This document shows positions 11,352 through 26,300 of a DNA stretch of 64,000 nucleotides, piece by piece (positions within the stretch are counted from its first letter, which is position 1; each line of letters starts with the position of its first letter). The notes beneath the pieces were generated by a model. The model worked only from the letters and a program-made list of their open reading frames with translations, searched no databases and was not told the origin of the DNA. The DNA is from Membranipora membranacea (taxonomy: Eukaryota > Bryozoa > Gymnolaemata > Cheilostomatida > Membraniporidae), in assembly GCA_914767715.1 (NCBI GenBank), contig OU612072.1, positions 3,536,001 through 3,600,000 on the forward strand. The letters are read 5' to 3'. The translations under genes and the position numbers were made by a program.

Positions 11352-14300
11352 ATGGATGATTTCTCATTGGAAAAATTGTCTGCAAAACCTGCAAAACTTT
11401 CTCCTGCTTTTAAAAGCAATGTTTATGAGTACAGTGCAACAGTTTCAAGTGCTGTGGAGAAAGTGAACATAGACTGCCTCACTACTGACTCAGGGGCATC
11501 ATACCAGATAAAGGTATGTTTGATTCTGTCTCTTCATCTCATACCCACTATTAAATGCAAGCAGATTTTTTGCAACCAACCAACCTGTTGCTCCTTGGTC
11601 CTACAAAAAAAGGCTGAAAAATAACTGACAATTGAATATTAAGTTATACACATTAAATTGTAAGCATTACAATAGAAAAACTAAGACCACCCCTATAGTC
11701 ACCATTTCCCAAAGCTGTTTTATTTAGAATTGCTTTACCATGTATTTCTCTCCAGGGTAACAAAGGTTCTAAGACAGTAGAACTACCCGAGGGTAAGGTG
11801 ACAGAGATTGATGTCGAGTGTACTGCTGATGATGGCACTATCGGACATTATATCATCAAAGTGAAACGACTAAGCGGTAAAGATGCATCTCTCGAGTCTC
11901 TTACAGTTGATAAAGGGAAGCTCAGCCCGCAGTTTGAATCCTCCGTAGATGAATACTGGGGTTAGTATTGATCCTTCACTGTTTCACTATACATCAATGT
12001 GTAGTGTATTCAACTTACATGAGATATGCTGAGGTGTCCAGCATTGGTGCAACTTCCTTGTCTTCTCTCATTCTCTTCTCCTCCCTAAGACAGCTTGATT
12101 ATCAATGCCTCTTTCCTGCGCATTTTCCGGAAGTAGCCTGAGCTATTATGTTCTTATTTAAAACCTGCAGTCTATTATACCTTGCACAACACAATGTAAT
12201 CCTTTTGTCCTGCAGAGTGATGTATAACTAGTTTGCAGAAAACCACATGAATGTCAACTTTATAAATATAGATTATTGTGTTGTGGTAATATATAATCAC
12301 CAAGTATGATGTTAAATTCGGGACGCAGATCATATAATAAATAGTCACTTAACTTGTTTTTAACTTTGATTTTTACAGTATCAGTTGGAATAGTTGACAC
12401 AGAAGTATTGGTGACACCTAAAGCACCTGATGCCAAGTGTCAGCTGACTGTGTGTGGTGGACCACCCAGCGAGAAAATAACACTAAATATAGGAGACACA
12501 TTGGTAGAGGTTGTCGCTGGTTCTATCGATGGTACTGCCACGAAGGTACTGCATATCTAGTCATTAGCTTCTTGTCACATCAATGCCATAAGTGATGAAT
12601 GGATCCATCAACTTATAACAAAAATTAGCCGTTAACCGTGTATTGATGGATTTACCAATTGAATAAAGAGATAGGCTGAAAACCGTGTTTATCACAATAA
12701 CTGTCTCTGATATAGGGTGGAGTTTCCTGTTGACTGTAGTAGGCAGTACCAGTACTGCCAGTTCCAGCCTAGTACCATCGCTTCATGCTAGCTTAATTAC
12801 TGTCAGTGACTGAGTGGTGGTAGTGAGACTTATAAGCTCATACACAGCTATAAATAAGACACATGCTGTGGTAATACAACCATGTGAACCACTAACTTAT
12901 TTATATATACAGCGGCTTCCTTATCTTGTCATGCTGCCATTTTTCATGGTTGTGTGATAAGGCTAGGGGTCTACCAACAACAACCACAAGATTTTGTCGG
13001 TGAGGAAGCTGTACATGGTAATTTACCATTTTAGCTCATCTTAAGTAAAATCGAGATAATCTTCTTTATTTTCAGACATATAAGATCCATGTTACTCGTC
13101 CTCCTGTCCCTCGTTATATGAAGTTGACAGATCCAAAGCTAAGTCTGAAATTTGAGGATGCCTTTTCTCTCGCCCCCGTCTATCTACCTATCAGTGTTAG
13201 AGGAACAGACCCTAAGAACACCTACAGTGGGCCATTCATTCTAGAGATGACAAGGTACGTATGGTGGTCTGCTCACAGAGTGATAGCAGTCATACAGTCT
13301 GTGGTAATAACAGAACATTACTATTGACTGTGAGTGTTTATTAGATCGAAATGGTGGCATGGTCGGTTCCTAGCTGGATGATTATTTCATGTGTCCCACC
13401 TCTGGTTTTTAGGACAAACCTTTGATGTGAGTAACTTAGTATAATGCACAAATTTATAATTGGTATCTTTGTATAGTCTATAATTTATTACAATAATTAT
13501 GGTTGCTGTCATTGTTTATTTGGTGTTTAACTTATTAGAAACACATAGTCTTATTTTTGTTAACCATCAGTGTAGAAAATAAAAAGTAAAGATTATTGTC
13601 TCTATCGTAGAACTAATAAGTATGATCCAATCAGTCAAATAGCACTGGAACCCAACTGGGCTATTAAAGATTATCAGATGGATAAAGATTTATCTGGAGT
13701 TGTGGCCACTATACCACTGTCTTATGGAGGTGAGCGAATAGTTCATTGTTAGGAAAATAGTGATGTTTTCCCTGATGATATTAAATTCAATTTGATTGCA
13801 TTCCTGGTAGTTTCCATTCTACTGGTGAACCCGCGGCTGGAGGAGAACAACTCCGAATGCAGTCAAACTGGATTATAATTGATCTAATGGTTAGCTGTGT
13901 AACGATACATCCTGAATACAAACTATGCTCTAACTCTGACAAACTCTACACATGAACTAAGAGTGAGCCAGCAACACAGTCTTAGATTTTTACTGCATTC
14001 TGATACCTGAAATTCCTTGGAGACAAAGAATTAGATTTTTTCTGTAAAAGCTGAGCGTTGAGTGGGTGTTCTGATATATGAATTTATCCCAATGTTTCAG
14101 GCTCAACTGCTGAATCAGTGGTCCGGAATCTCCCATCTAAACTCAGCGAAGCTAATATCAAACCTAAAGAAGTGGTATGTCAATCTTCTAGCTGTGTAAT
14201 TGTTAAATTTATTTATAGTCGTTACAGCAAGTCTCGGAAATATTTTGCTATGCCTAGAGTGCGTACTAAACGTTTTTTACACAGTTTTATACCCCAGAGT

Positions 14301-17300
14301 ATTCAAGTTTCAAGCAGTATATGTAAGACCATCTGACAGAGCTTTCAGTCAACACATTGAAATTTGTCTAAACTGAATCTATGTTTGTATATTTACAAAG
14401 TTATATGAGAATGTGTTTGATTGACAGAATTTTCCTACAATATTGTGGAATGACAATTCCATATTTACTCTTACACTTATTTGTTCTCAGATGTTCAGTA
14501 GAGTTCGGTATTTGTATTTCTCCTTGACCTAGACTTGTGATTGAACACGGGTTGGTTATTGTTGTTTCTGGTAGGAAGTGGGCGCAGAGTGTAAAAGTGA
14601 GACGCTAACTAAACATAGTTATGAGCTGAGACCTTGGGAGAAAAATCTACACCAAATATTTGATGAGTCAAATCCTACCAAACTTACTAACGCATCCAAA
14701 GACTTCGTCAAGAAATACCTTGCTTCCCTACCCAAAACACCAGGTAATATTGGAGGATTTTCGGATGTGTGTTTCTTCTTGTAAAGAGATGAGGGTACAT
14801 TGTTATTTGATTGCAAATAGGTATGAATTTGGAGTCGGTCCCTCCTTGACATTGAGCAAGCAACTGCGAAATTTTGATATCCTACCTTATACAATTCCTA
14901 TTTTTCGTTCTAGGAACAGTTTTCTGTTGATTATCGATCATGAAAAGCTGAAGTTACCTATTGAACAAACCCCATCATGCTTCAATCGTTGCAGCATTTA
15001 TACAACGTATCAATTGTCAAAAACGTGATAGAAAATTTCTGTCAATTTATGCGTTGTATATGTGAAAAAAAAGTGCGACCATGTTTCACAATCGGGCTGA
15101 GATGATGAACAAATCTTTAGTTGGCATCATCTTAGTTGTTGTCAAAACAAATTTAAAATGGGTCATAGTATGAGAATGTTATTCTTAGTATAAGATAATG
15201 TGTGATATAACATGTATAATCTTAATTTTATGTAGGATCAAGTCACACATGGCCGGAGGATGAGAGTCCACTAGATTTTATCACGAGCGCAGCCCACTGT
15301 CTGGCCTGTGCTGTTAAGTCTAAGAAAACAGACGCTAACTCTCATCTACAGCTCGGTCTGGTACTAGAAGAGAAGTATAGAGCTCAGGATGTCTACTCCA
15401 TAAAAAGGGATGTATGTATCTCACTCTTCATATCAGCCACCTGCTATAAAACATCTACGCAGTAGTGAATATTATCTGTGTTCCTCTGAGAATATCACTA
15501 GAGTCAGTGATGTTAGGATAAGGAGCCTTATTATGTTTGCCTTTGTGAGATGTAACTTTAGACATAAATCTTCTAAAATGCACTTCTAGGGTCTGTGTGT
15601 ATGTTTGATTATACCTTTGCTGGAATATGTGATATTTATGATCTGCTAGTGAATAATGTGTCTAAGTATCTAGGCTAGCTGAGAAACTTTACATAAGGTG
15701 TGGTTTTGTTGAGAGGCACCGCTCGCTTTGAAAGACATGTTCCCTTATTAACCGATAAATTGTCAGATTGTATAATCTAGATATAGTCATAGCATTCCAG
15801 TCGAAAATCAGCTTTTTTTATATTGGCAGGACGGAGGGACTAGTGAGCTAGCCGCCCTTAATCTGCAGGTGAAGGCAGGATCTAAGGAGGAGGAGATACA
15901 GGCTATATGTAAGATACATGGAGTGGATGAGAATGCTCCTCTATCACTAGTTCTCAAGGTCAGATAACTCACACATCTTGTGTAAACTTTCCTATAGTTA
16001 TACCCAAAGACTAAATATGACTTAGTGTGAAGTAAGTCTATCTCATACGTCATATTAGATATCCTTGGGACGATAATATTTGGTTGGACACAAGTTGTTA
16101 CACTGTTGTATAAGTAATTGATGCAAGTCTCATCAATACTTTTTATGTATCTGAGCAAGGAGTTAACTCCTTGATCTGAGAAACAGAATCGTGTACTGGT
16201 TCCTAATACGTTTCTATCAAATAGCAAAGATGTTGTTTTTTGATGGAATCTTTCGCTAGTTCTGTTATTTATTTGTTTCCAGCATTCCTAATGGATTTTG
16301 CTCTTACTGTTTTGTTGTAGGCGTTAGATGCTGAGTACCAGGCTATGAAGAATGCTGGTAACGTTCAGAAGACAGAACAATGTCAGATGCTGTTCGCCTG
16401 GAAAAATAAACAGGCTACTCAGGTACGCTATCAGTGTGAAGGAGTTATGAGTTATAGGAGGGGGTAGACCATCAATGTGGTATTTTATTCTGATTGTGTA
16501 ATAGGAATATCATTAGTCATTAAAACGAACAGAGAGAAATAATCAATTGTCATCATCATCAAAATTCTCCGTAGCTCACCATAGTGAGCTTAGCTAAGTC
16601 AATCAATTGTAATTCAAAAGGGCGCCTAATTTGTTAGTTGTCAGTTTATGAAGATGATTGTGTTTCAGGAGAGAACCCAAGTCAGCTTTAATAAGGCCTC
16701 ATCATCAGCCCCTTGGAATTACTGGGTATAGACTTGATGGCCAGGGAAATGCATGCTAAGGTGAAGGGTTCCTAAACCTACTGATTTCTAATTCATGAAT
16801 GGATGATTAGTTTGATCTAGATGGTTAAAATGAATGAGTTAGATGATTCTGAGCATGCATGCTTCCTCATATTACAATCCCTCTGTCCATCATTAATTTT
16901 GATGATACTATTATGAGGCTGAATTGGTTTATTCACAAACCATTTGCTGCTTTTTTAATCATTTTTTCATTATTTTTGAGGAATTGCCACTTCCGATACC
17001 GACCTATCATGTTTCATCTGAAACTCTCATGGTATTTCTTTTTTGGTGCAATGTTGTTTTTGTCCCTGCGACCGAATAAATAATTTACTGCAGCTATCAA
17101 CTAACGTAGGTTAATTGAGCTTTAGCGTACTATCCACGGAGTGAGAATATTTTAAATCTATCTCAATATTGTCCGTGCCTGTTAAGAACGCCAGATCACA
17201 CAGAAGGCATTAGAACTCACTGAACTGAAACTAAACAAAGCTAGGTGAAATTATTTATTCTCAATATACTCCAACTCAATATAGTCACCATCTTTATTAC

Positions 17301-20300
17301 AGGAGGGAGCGGCAGCGCAGAAAGCCTCAGATGATCAGAACCCGCTCGGACAGGCGTATCTCAAGTATCTGGATGCGCTCAGCTGTGACGAATCAAAATG
17401 TGTGTATAACTTTCATGTTGGACGTCTGCAGGTTATACAAGGTTAGTGTACTTTACCGGAAGCATGGAAGCTTTGAATGGTGCCATTATTTATTATACCT
17501 TATATTATATCTACCCACAGCTAGTGTCCCCACATTCAGTTGAGTTGTGCGAGATGCTGTTACATCTCGAGTAGATTAAGAGAGTACTTTTATTTATTAT
17601 TGTTTATTTATCAGGACAGTATGACGATGCAGTGATTAGATTACAAAGTGCTCTCAGCTGGAATAAACAACATCAGATGTCCAGGTAATGATTTATATTT
17701 TGATTGATCCCGTATTGTCGGCCTTTTAAGAGGCACCCGATATACAGATTCGCTGCTGGTCGATAAAAGGGAAGCAACCTCAAAAGCAGTCAAAGAAGAT
17801 AGAATCTGATCTAGTGATGTGTATGCAATGCATATCCTCACTCAGTCACTGACCATCAACGTTACCTGGATTGTCTGCCCCGCACACAAAGTTTTCTGTT
17901 CTCTCCTTAGACTCATTAGAATTAGCCAAGCTTTGGTGTTCCTTCTCACTTTCCAGGTTTTATCTGGGATTGGCTCTCTCACTAAGATCTTCAGGACCAG
18001 GCACACGAACTGCTGAAGCTTTTAGTTATATACAGGAGGCTATGGAGTTACTGCTGACCAAACAGACTAATATAGCTCTCGGCACTGAGAAAAGGTATGA
18101 AGTTAAGGACATTCCATCTGCACCAAATTGCTCTGCCATACTTAAATGATAACTTTAACCCATTCTATGTGATGGACAACTATGTTAGGCCAACTGGCAT
18201 TAGTTGGGGATTGTATTATAGTTTTCAAATGAAAATGGGTAGACTGGAAAAGCAGCTAGCATGTCTCTTCAAGTCTTTTGGTGATTTGGTGATTTTTTTT
18301 TTTAGATTGAGCTCTACAATTTAGTAGCCACCTATCAAATTGCCTACAACTGTTTTTTTCCTCCTTATCTCTCATTATCACCATTGCAGTGAGCCATCAA
18401 TGCTGATAGAGGACCTACTGAGAGTTACTAATGTACATATATTACGAGGAATTATCTCTCTCGGTAAGATGGTACAGGTCAGTCCTGATCTTGGTAAAAC
18501 ATGCATGTCTGCTGAGGACCTCTATCATACGTAAGTCTGTCTGTGTGTCTATCATACGTAAGTCTGTCTGTCTGTCTGTGTGTCTTATCATACGTAAGTC
18601 TGTCTGTCTGTGTGTCTTATCATACGTAAGTCTGTCTGTGTGTATCAACATAAGCAACCATAGTGTACTAAATATGACATATATCCAGGGAGGGTTGGAA
18701 ACCTTCCACCCTGATATATCCATTGACTAACAGCGTTGTCATCACAATTGATAGTTGTCTGGTCTTAGTGAAAATAGGGATAATACTAAATTTCAACATC
18801 CTGTGCATGTGAGCAAAAGTAAAGTTACACAAAATGCTATCTCAATTAGGGAGAATTTGTGTAAGGTAATTCGTCAAAGATTGTCTTGAACAGAAAAAGA
18901 AAACTTGTATATATAGATCAGGTCTGGTCTAAACATGCTCAGATAATTAACATTAACATATATGGGGTGAAATAATTAATGTACATTAGATTTGCAGGAG
19001 CTCCTGTTATAGATCACAAATTTCTTACTCCCAGTGATTCAGATTCAGATTCAACCATTTGGTCTATGACAGCATTTCTTCTCATTTCTTCTCTTCCTCT
19101 CTCACACAGTGCGGTGCTGTTAGCCAGCTCAGCGTTACCGACAGTGTCTCGAGGTGATTTATACAAACAGATAGAATGGGTGCTGCTCGATGGCCAATCT
19201 CTATTACTTGATATACTGCTAGCCAAGGGAGACAACCCTGAATACATAGCAAAGAGATGTGAAGGGCTCAGCGCACTGATAAGATCTACGACGATAGAAC
19301 ATAATCAACAACTGGCCGCTCTACAACAAAAGGTATGTATGAGTTATCTGCTAGGAAAATCCCTATGTCAAGATGTCTTTGAGCTCAACTCATTGACTGC
19401 TGCCACCAGGGAATAACATGAAAATCTGACCTGTGAATTCAACGGTTGATAATGCCAGTTATCAGCCTTTGTGATTTTCTGGCTTCTGTCAACCAACTGT
19501 AGTGAACCTTTGACCATATCCCAAAATGAGATAACCCACAATTATACCAACTTGATAAGTTTTATTTTGCCATTAATGTTTTACGATATTTCTGTTATTT
19601 TCTGTCAGACGAGTGAAGCCTTAGTATCGATACAGCCATGTAGTTGTCAGGCCCTGTACTTACTCGGTAACGCTCAGCTAGCAGCATATGACCTTGACCC
19701 TCAAGCTGAGAACGCGACCCAGCTGCTGGACAGCTGTAAGCAATCACTGAAGGCCAGTATAGAGATGGAGGGAAAATCTACTCACTCTGATATACCGGCT
19801 AGTCTTACTGGTGAGATATCTATCATATGTTCTGTAGGGTAATGTGTCCATAATTTTTTATCCTATCAAGTTGTGAAAATGACCATATGAGCTTGTTATG
19901 CTGCCATGGCCATGTTAAAGTCTATAAACTCAACTGCGTTCCGGATGAAATACAGATTTGACACTTTTGTTTGTTAAGTCAAGGTCCTATGTATGCTGAG
20001 AATGCTGAAATATGCAAATAGAGTTTTGCGCTATCTGTATTAATTTTAGAATTCTCACCAAAAGAACGTTTACATTTAGCCAAATTTTCGTATTATTCAT
20101 AAAAGTTTCAATTCACCAACTTTGCCACAAAATGATGTCAGAATAGAATAGTAAGGTCACTAGTCTGTTTACGTCCAGACTAAACCAAGAGATGATTCAG
20201 GGTCATTGGCATTTTCTGTTTGCGTGATGTAAATGAACAAAATATCAGTATGTATCAATATGTATCAGTATGTATCAGTATGTATCAGTATGTATCAGTA

Positions 20301-23300
20301 TGTATCAGTACGTATCAGTATTAATCGAGAGTTGAGATTGATATTGTTATTTTAGATCAAGCATGGTGGAAGGCCAAAAATGAAAAATCAAAACCTGAAG
20401 CAAAGCAATCAGCCACAAAAGCAGCTACAGCCTCTGCTCCAGCAGCTAAGCCTGCAGCAGGGCGGGGCGGTACAGCACCCACCCGAGGTGCTCCAGCTGC
20501 TAGAGGAGCTGCAGCAGCTAAAACTCCCAGCAAGGTAGCCTTTTTAAAAGTATGTCCTTTTCATGATGTAGGTATTGAGTGTGGAGAGTTTAACAATAAT
20601 AACCAGTCCTAATAACTTGAACTAATCATCACCGAAGGCAACCACTATATGGCGAGTGATAGGACCTTGTGATCTTAATCAAGACTTGTCATGTATACAG
20701 TGAGATTATGATCTAATGATGACACTATGTGTGTGTGTGTTTACTACTTTTTGCTGTTAAAGTTTGGATTTCCATAACCAGGATGCCTGTAGGCTGTTCT
20801 GCTCTCAGACATTGAAAGTTACCTCTTGCGTGGTTTATCTCCCCTGTATACGCATTAGTGTAGAACTTACAGACTTTGTGTTATTATTAACTCCCACGAC
20901 AAATTACAGCATGCTCACTGTAGGACATCTAAGGTAAGTAGGAGGGGCGAGTGATACACATTTATATTTCTTAGACATTTTCTTTATTTATGTAGATAGT
21001 AGATAGTCCTGCTCTGATCCACTTCTTTTCTACTATTAGCACAATGTTCTGTATCATATATTGATAGGTTTGAGTTGTCTGCCCTTTGGCCCAATGAAAA
21101 TACATAACCAAAACAAAAAAAAGGTTTATAGAAGATTTGTTATAGTGGAGTTCAATTTCTAAGAAGTAGATGGACATATGTTTTAGTTTACAATGATGAG
21201 GTCCTGCTAATGAAAAGGAAGCAATGATATTGTCGTCAACTTGATTGTAAGGTGCTTGTTTTATTACAAAAAATGTGCTGTGTGGGAAAAGATGATCAAA
21301 CGCACTGATTTGTTGTTTTGAAAGTTTTCTCTCAAACCATGAAATATTTCCAAGACTTAGTGGTGTTTTGCTAAATTCCAGCCCTGAAAATACTTCAGGT
21401 TGCTGCGTCAGACAGTTAAGTAGCACAATGAATTTTGATCTTACCATTTTCTACTTAATACTATAATACCTGATAACAATTTTACACTTTATCGGCTTAC
21501 TGAGGGGCAGACAATCTAACCAGATCTGACTTAATTCTCCGACATTAAACTGGAACAAATAAATATCTATGAGCTTTGCTCTACCTTCCTGCATTTCATC
21601 CATCGATAATCCATATTTAACCAGTGAACTCAATATATCTCCTCTGGTGGTAGTAAGGAAACTTTGAGCACCTGTCAAGTCCTATCAAACCAGTTGTTAC
21701 TACTGTCAGAAGCTCGCATGCATCGTGAAAAGATAATATACCCAGTCGGGCAAGAGTTTGGGATGACTCAAACTAATCCTGACCCTGTGGCTCAGTGATA
21801 TGCCTAACTGAGTTAAATTTTGATTGTAAAGAATAGTCAATTTTACAAGTGGAGTGAGAGAATGCTATTTCAATAATCCTCCATGTATACCGCCATGAAT
21901 GTCCGGCAACAGATATTCTCGTGTGAGAATAATGTAATAATAATGTTCCGTCTGAATGTGTTTACAGACTGCGGCAGCTAAACCAGCCTCTCGCGGGGCA
22001 CCTGCCGCCCGTGGGGCACCTGCCGCCCGTGGAGCACCTGCCGCCCGTGGTAGTACACCAGCTAGAGGGGCACCTGCTGCCAGAGGTGGAGCTAAAGCAC
22101 CTGCTGCAGCCAATCAGAGCAAATCTGATACCAAGACAGAACAGGAAGCCCCTGCTGCAGGTAATCATTTAAATAAACCAAGATATTTTTACCCACACTA
22201 TAATTGAACTTGTGCATGTGTTAGTCTCTGTAATGGTATTGGGAGATATATTGTAATATTAACAGCTTTTTATTGGTTTCTTACAGAGAATTTGACTCCG
22301 ACAGGACAACTCCCCCAATGAATAACTTTTGCCAGCTATTGCGATTTCAATGCGCAACACATCCATTTAAAAATAAGGTTTCAAGAGCGAAATGTCCAGC
22401 TGGAATAAAAAGTGGAGTATTACAAAACGTAGACCGTCTGCTTGTCATAATTGAAAAACTGTAGACATTGGTGGTTTTTCTCCAGCTGACAAATTGCAAT
22501 TCCTTGCAAAACTACCTAAAGTTTTTTTGCAATCCTATGGAGCATAGTAATTAGCATCCTTCACAATTCTGTGTAGAAAATTCCCTTCCTTTTTGCATAG
22601 CAAATTTTCTGGCGCTATTTTGCAATATTGATGTAGTCCAGGCGATAGATCACCACTCTCGATTCATTGATAAATAATGGACACTCAGTTTTAAGAGTCT
22701 TAGCTAAATATTTCCTGATTGATATGCAGGTGAACCTTTGAGCGACCAGACTGATCCATCACCAGGATACTCGAATCGCCAAAAGTCACGTTTGCATATC
22801 CCATCAATTTTCTTGAATTTGAAATTTAAATTTACTATTTGGACATTTGAATTGCTGATTGTCTCAAAATGAGACAAAAAATCATTAGGCTTGATACGTA
22901 CATGAGATTATGTTAATTCTAGTCTTTAATCACCATTCACTTTTAACTTAATCCAGTAGAAATATTTCAGTATAAACACCACCAACTCCACAGCAGGAAT
23001 TTCATCATTTGTCGGATTGATAGATGCATCAGTCCGATTGCACATCAATCAAATGTATCGCATAGCATCGACTTCTGGGAATTGAAATCCGATTAAAACT
23101 GAGTAGTTTTTTATACGCCACACCTTTTTCTTTCTTATACAGGTTGGTTTTTTACAAGGCATTGTTCATTTCTGGCCACTGAGAGCAAGAAATGTAATAG
23201 GATTTAGTATGATGTATTTCGTTGGCGGCGACTTTCATTTTTTTGCATTAAAGTATAAGTGAAAGGCCTCTCTCTTGGTGGCACAAGAAAGTAAATGTAC

Positions 23301-26300
23301 TAATTATCTCCGGCGATATTAACTGTGGTCGTCACAAACCTTAATACCAGAGCAATGTGTCTTCGTATGTAATGTTACTTAGTGCTTTCACGGAAATTGT
23401 CTCGACTTTGGTCTTATATCATCAGCCAATAATCAGAAAATATGTGAGGTCTTACCCGCAGGCAAAGCTACTAATTACGCTTTCCACCATCTACCGACAA
23501 TATTAATGTCCCACTCAGCTCTTTCCTTAAACCTGACAGCGAACCATGGTTTCTTGGTCAGTGGGCTGGCTGTCATCTCTAGAGAAAATATTTATAAAAA
23601 TGATTTAGGAATACTGCCGAGCCCAAGATAAACATATTATGTATTCTGTAAAGTGCTGGTTTACCATGAATAAGGACCTGCCGCGGTATACCAGCATTAA
23701 TATAAGTATGGGGCTGAGGTTTGTCTAGGGTATCCACTAATCCGCAGCTTATTGTTGAGGAGAAATCCAAATAGATCTCATCATTAGAATTATTTTATCT
23801 ACTCCCACACTGAAACAATGTGATGGTCAGTTGTGAGCCGGACTCAGGAGACGCCAGTCAGTCTCTCTGATACTCCTCAGTATAATTAGATATATTTAAT
23901 AAGTATAATGAGATAATCACCTACTCTTGACCAATCCATCATCTAACCAACAGTCTTTAACTCCATCATCTAACCAAGCAGTCTTTAACTCCTTGGTCTA
24001 ACCTAAGTTAATTACAGATTTTCTTCTCTTATCTGAATTGTGTTTTTGTTTTGCTATTTTGAAGAGCCAGTAGCAGCCCCTCAGAAACAGTTACCGGAAT
24101 CGATGAACAGGAAGTCGCATCACGCCCGCCTCTCACTGGCCAGGGCGTTTAACAGAACAGCAGACGGAGCTAAGGATGCGGAGAAATACTATAATGAGGT
24201 TATGATCATGTCGCCTGAGGTAAGAGGATGGTGAGATGGTGTAGGGTTTCTGGCTAGACTTGAGTGTCTCGACTCAATAGGACATGCAATACGCAATATG
24301 TCTGATTTATGGTATAGGGCCTTATCAGAACTCTTGCATCTAAATCAACAAGATTGAACAGGATGCATTTGTAGGAACTCTTTGAGAACAAAACCTGTCA
24401 TACAATGATATTGGGCTGTCGTTTGCACATGCTTCTATTGCTGCAATGAATTCCCTCATTGATTGCTGGGAGCCGAGTTTTCTGATATTCATATGATGGA
24501 CTACGAAGACGGCCAAGTATTGTAGACTATGATATCACAGAGTAAGGATATATATATATATATATATATATATCCTTACTCTGTGATGATATATAAAACT
24601 AAACCAACATCGGTGCAGTGGTATGGCTTTATGGTGCATTGACCGGTGGTTGCGTCAAAAAAGCCAAATTATTGCCGCATGCGGTATTCTTTTATCCCAG
24701 AACTATTGGGGCGGATTTACATCCATAATTTGATGAAGTTGAGCCAAGATAAAGAGTTAGTGGTGGGCTTTGGTGTCTTTCTGTATCTGATAAAGTGCGT
24801 TCAGCGTGCGTCAAGAGTTTGTCATGACTCAATCACTCAATCACGTATTCAGTTTGGTCTTAATTGTCTAGACATGTCATCTAGCCATCATAAGTGATGG
24901 CTGGTATCTGTACTCTGATATGTTGTGGTTTTATCTGTCAAGTAGACGAATATTAAGACAGGAAATGTACGCTACGCACCATTCTTGGTCTGGCCAATCG
25001 GAGCTCTAAGCTGAAATTTTTGGGTGATTTGCAAAAAAGAATTTTTTGTTCTCCTCACAGGGATAAACTCTTACTACATTTCCTGATTTCCTGCTGTGGC
25101 AAAAACAGATGATTAGTGGTCGGCTCAGCTGATCTCATCACAAAGCTTCGCTCTCAACACATCGCAAAAAAACTACACAGAGATTTAGATTATTGAACTG
25201 AGGGTGAAGCAGGTGTTGTTTCTTTAGTTCTGCGAACAATAGGATTCATCAGATTAGCAAAAAAACAAATCTCAGATGTAGTGTATTACAACATGTTTCT
25301 GGTAAAACCAAGGTCACCTGTTTACTGCGAGGGGAATAATTACATTTAATAGTTCATTATTTCGGTTGTCAGGAAGCTGGTTGTCATATGCTTTTGATGT
25401 AGATGGGTGTTTGTTAAGTTTAGAGTCCAGATTTACTAAAATTCTTCTCCGGCACAGGTGTGGCCCAATTATAGTTATGAAATTCAGTTTTAACAAAGAG
25501 TAATTATTGTTTATTTTCACCACTAGTTAATTGTTGTCCACCTCATAGACTTTGTAAATCAGAATTACACAATAATACTTGTGAATGGGTCGTACCATAC
25601 AGTGTGAGAACGGAAGCTTAGCTAGAGAACAAAAACAAAGGTTCTAATAAACCGATGGGGTTACTGATATATTATATATGGGTATTAACTATACATTCCA
25701 GGCACCATCTTAATATGTTGTAAGTCCTGGGAACAGAAATCTTTTGGGTTTTCCCATGATCAAATAAATGCTAACAATAAATTGAGAAATATCCTGCAAA
25801 CCCTACAGGAAGAAAGTTTTCATTAAAATAATATTGGCTTATTGCATTTCATTATCACTCTCAATTTTATTGGTGCCATTTTTCTAAAAGTGCCATATTT
25901 GGCGAATTAGAGATTCATAGTTCTGAGCTGGGTCCAGTCTCACTGAGCAGGTTATGGTAATTATTCTCAGATGAATGCTAAAAAATTTATGAGGAAATAC
26001 ATGAAAAGCTGAAGTTTTGATGTATGTTTATTTTGGTGTCTCTGATCATAGCAATGGTGATACATCTAAACTCTATAGATCTTTATTCAGGTACACGACT
26101 CGTATATAGAGCTGGCTGAAATGTTGAGAAAAACAGACCCTCTGGCCTCAGTGGAGATCTACTGTAAGTTCCCCGTGCCCGAAGACCCCGGATTTGATGA
26201 TGCGTACATATTCGGTGAGATTGTGCTGATTCTCTTCAAGCATGAGAAGTACGATCACCCGCAGCTTCCTGATAATATGATCCGGCTTGGCAGAATCATG

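Noticed and set aside
15808-16227. 139-residue minus-strand open frame
   Set aside because: It overlaps the real plus-strand exon 15830-15958 and continues into intron; a shadow frame.
18541-18640. Spaced repeats that superficially resemble a CRISPR-like array
   Set aside because: Spacing is irregular, units are simple TCTG-rich sequence and the context is a eukaryotic intron.
20971-21447. 158-residue minus-strand open frame in an intron of the 1092-aa gene
   Set aside because: Low-complexity AT-driven composition and no domain. Only its neighbour at 21470-21671 looks like an exon, and the junction between them is speculative.
22286-22318. Possible alternative 3' exon after TTACAG with frame ENLTPTGQLPQ and a stop
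   Set aside because: It would fit the phase of exon 18 but would drop the conserved-looking C-terminus. Without RNA data I kept the constitutive model.
22730-22790. Possible cassette exon (GEPLSDQTDPSPGYSNRQK)
   Set aside because: Good acceptor but only a weak GTTTGC donor; not supportable from sequence alone.
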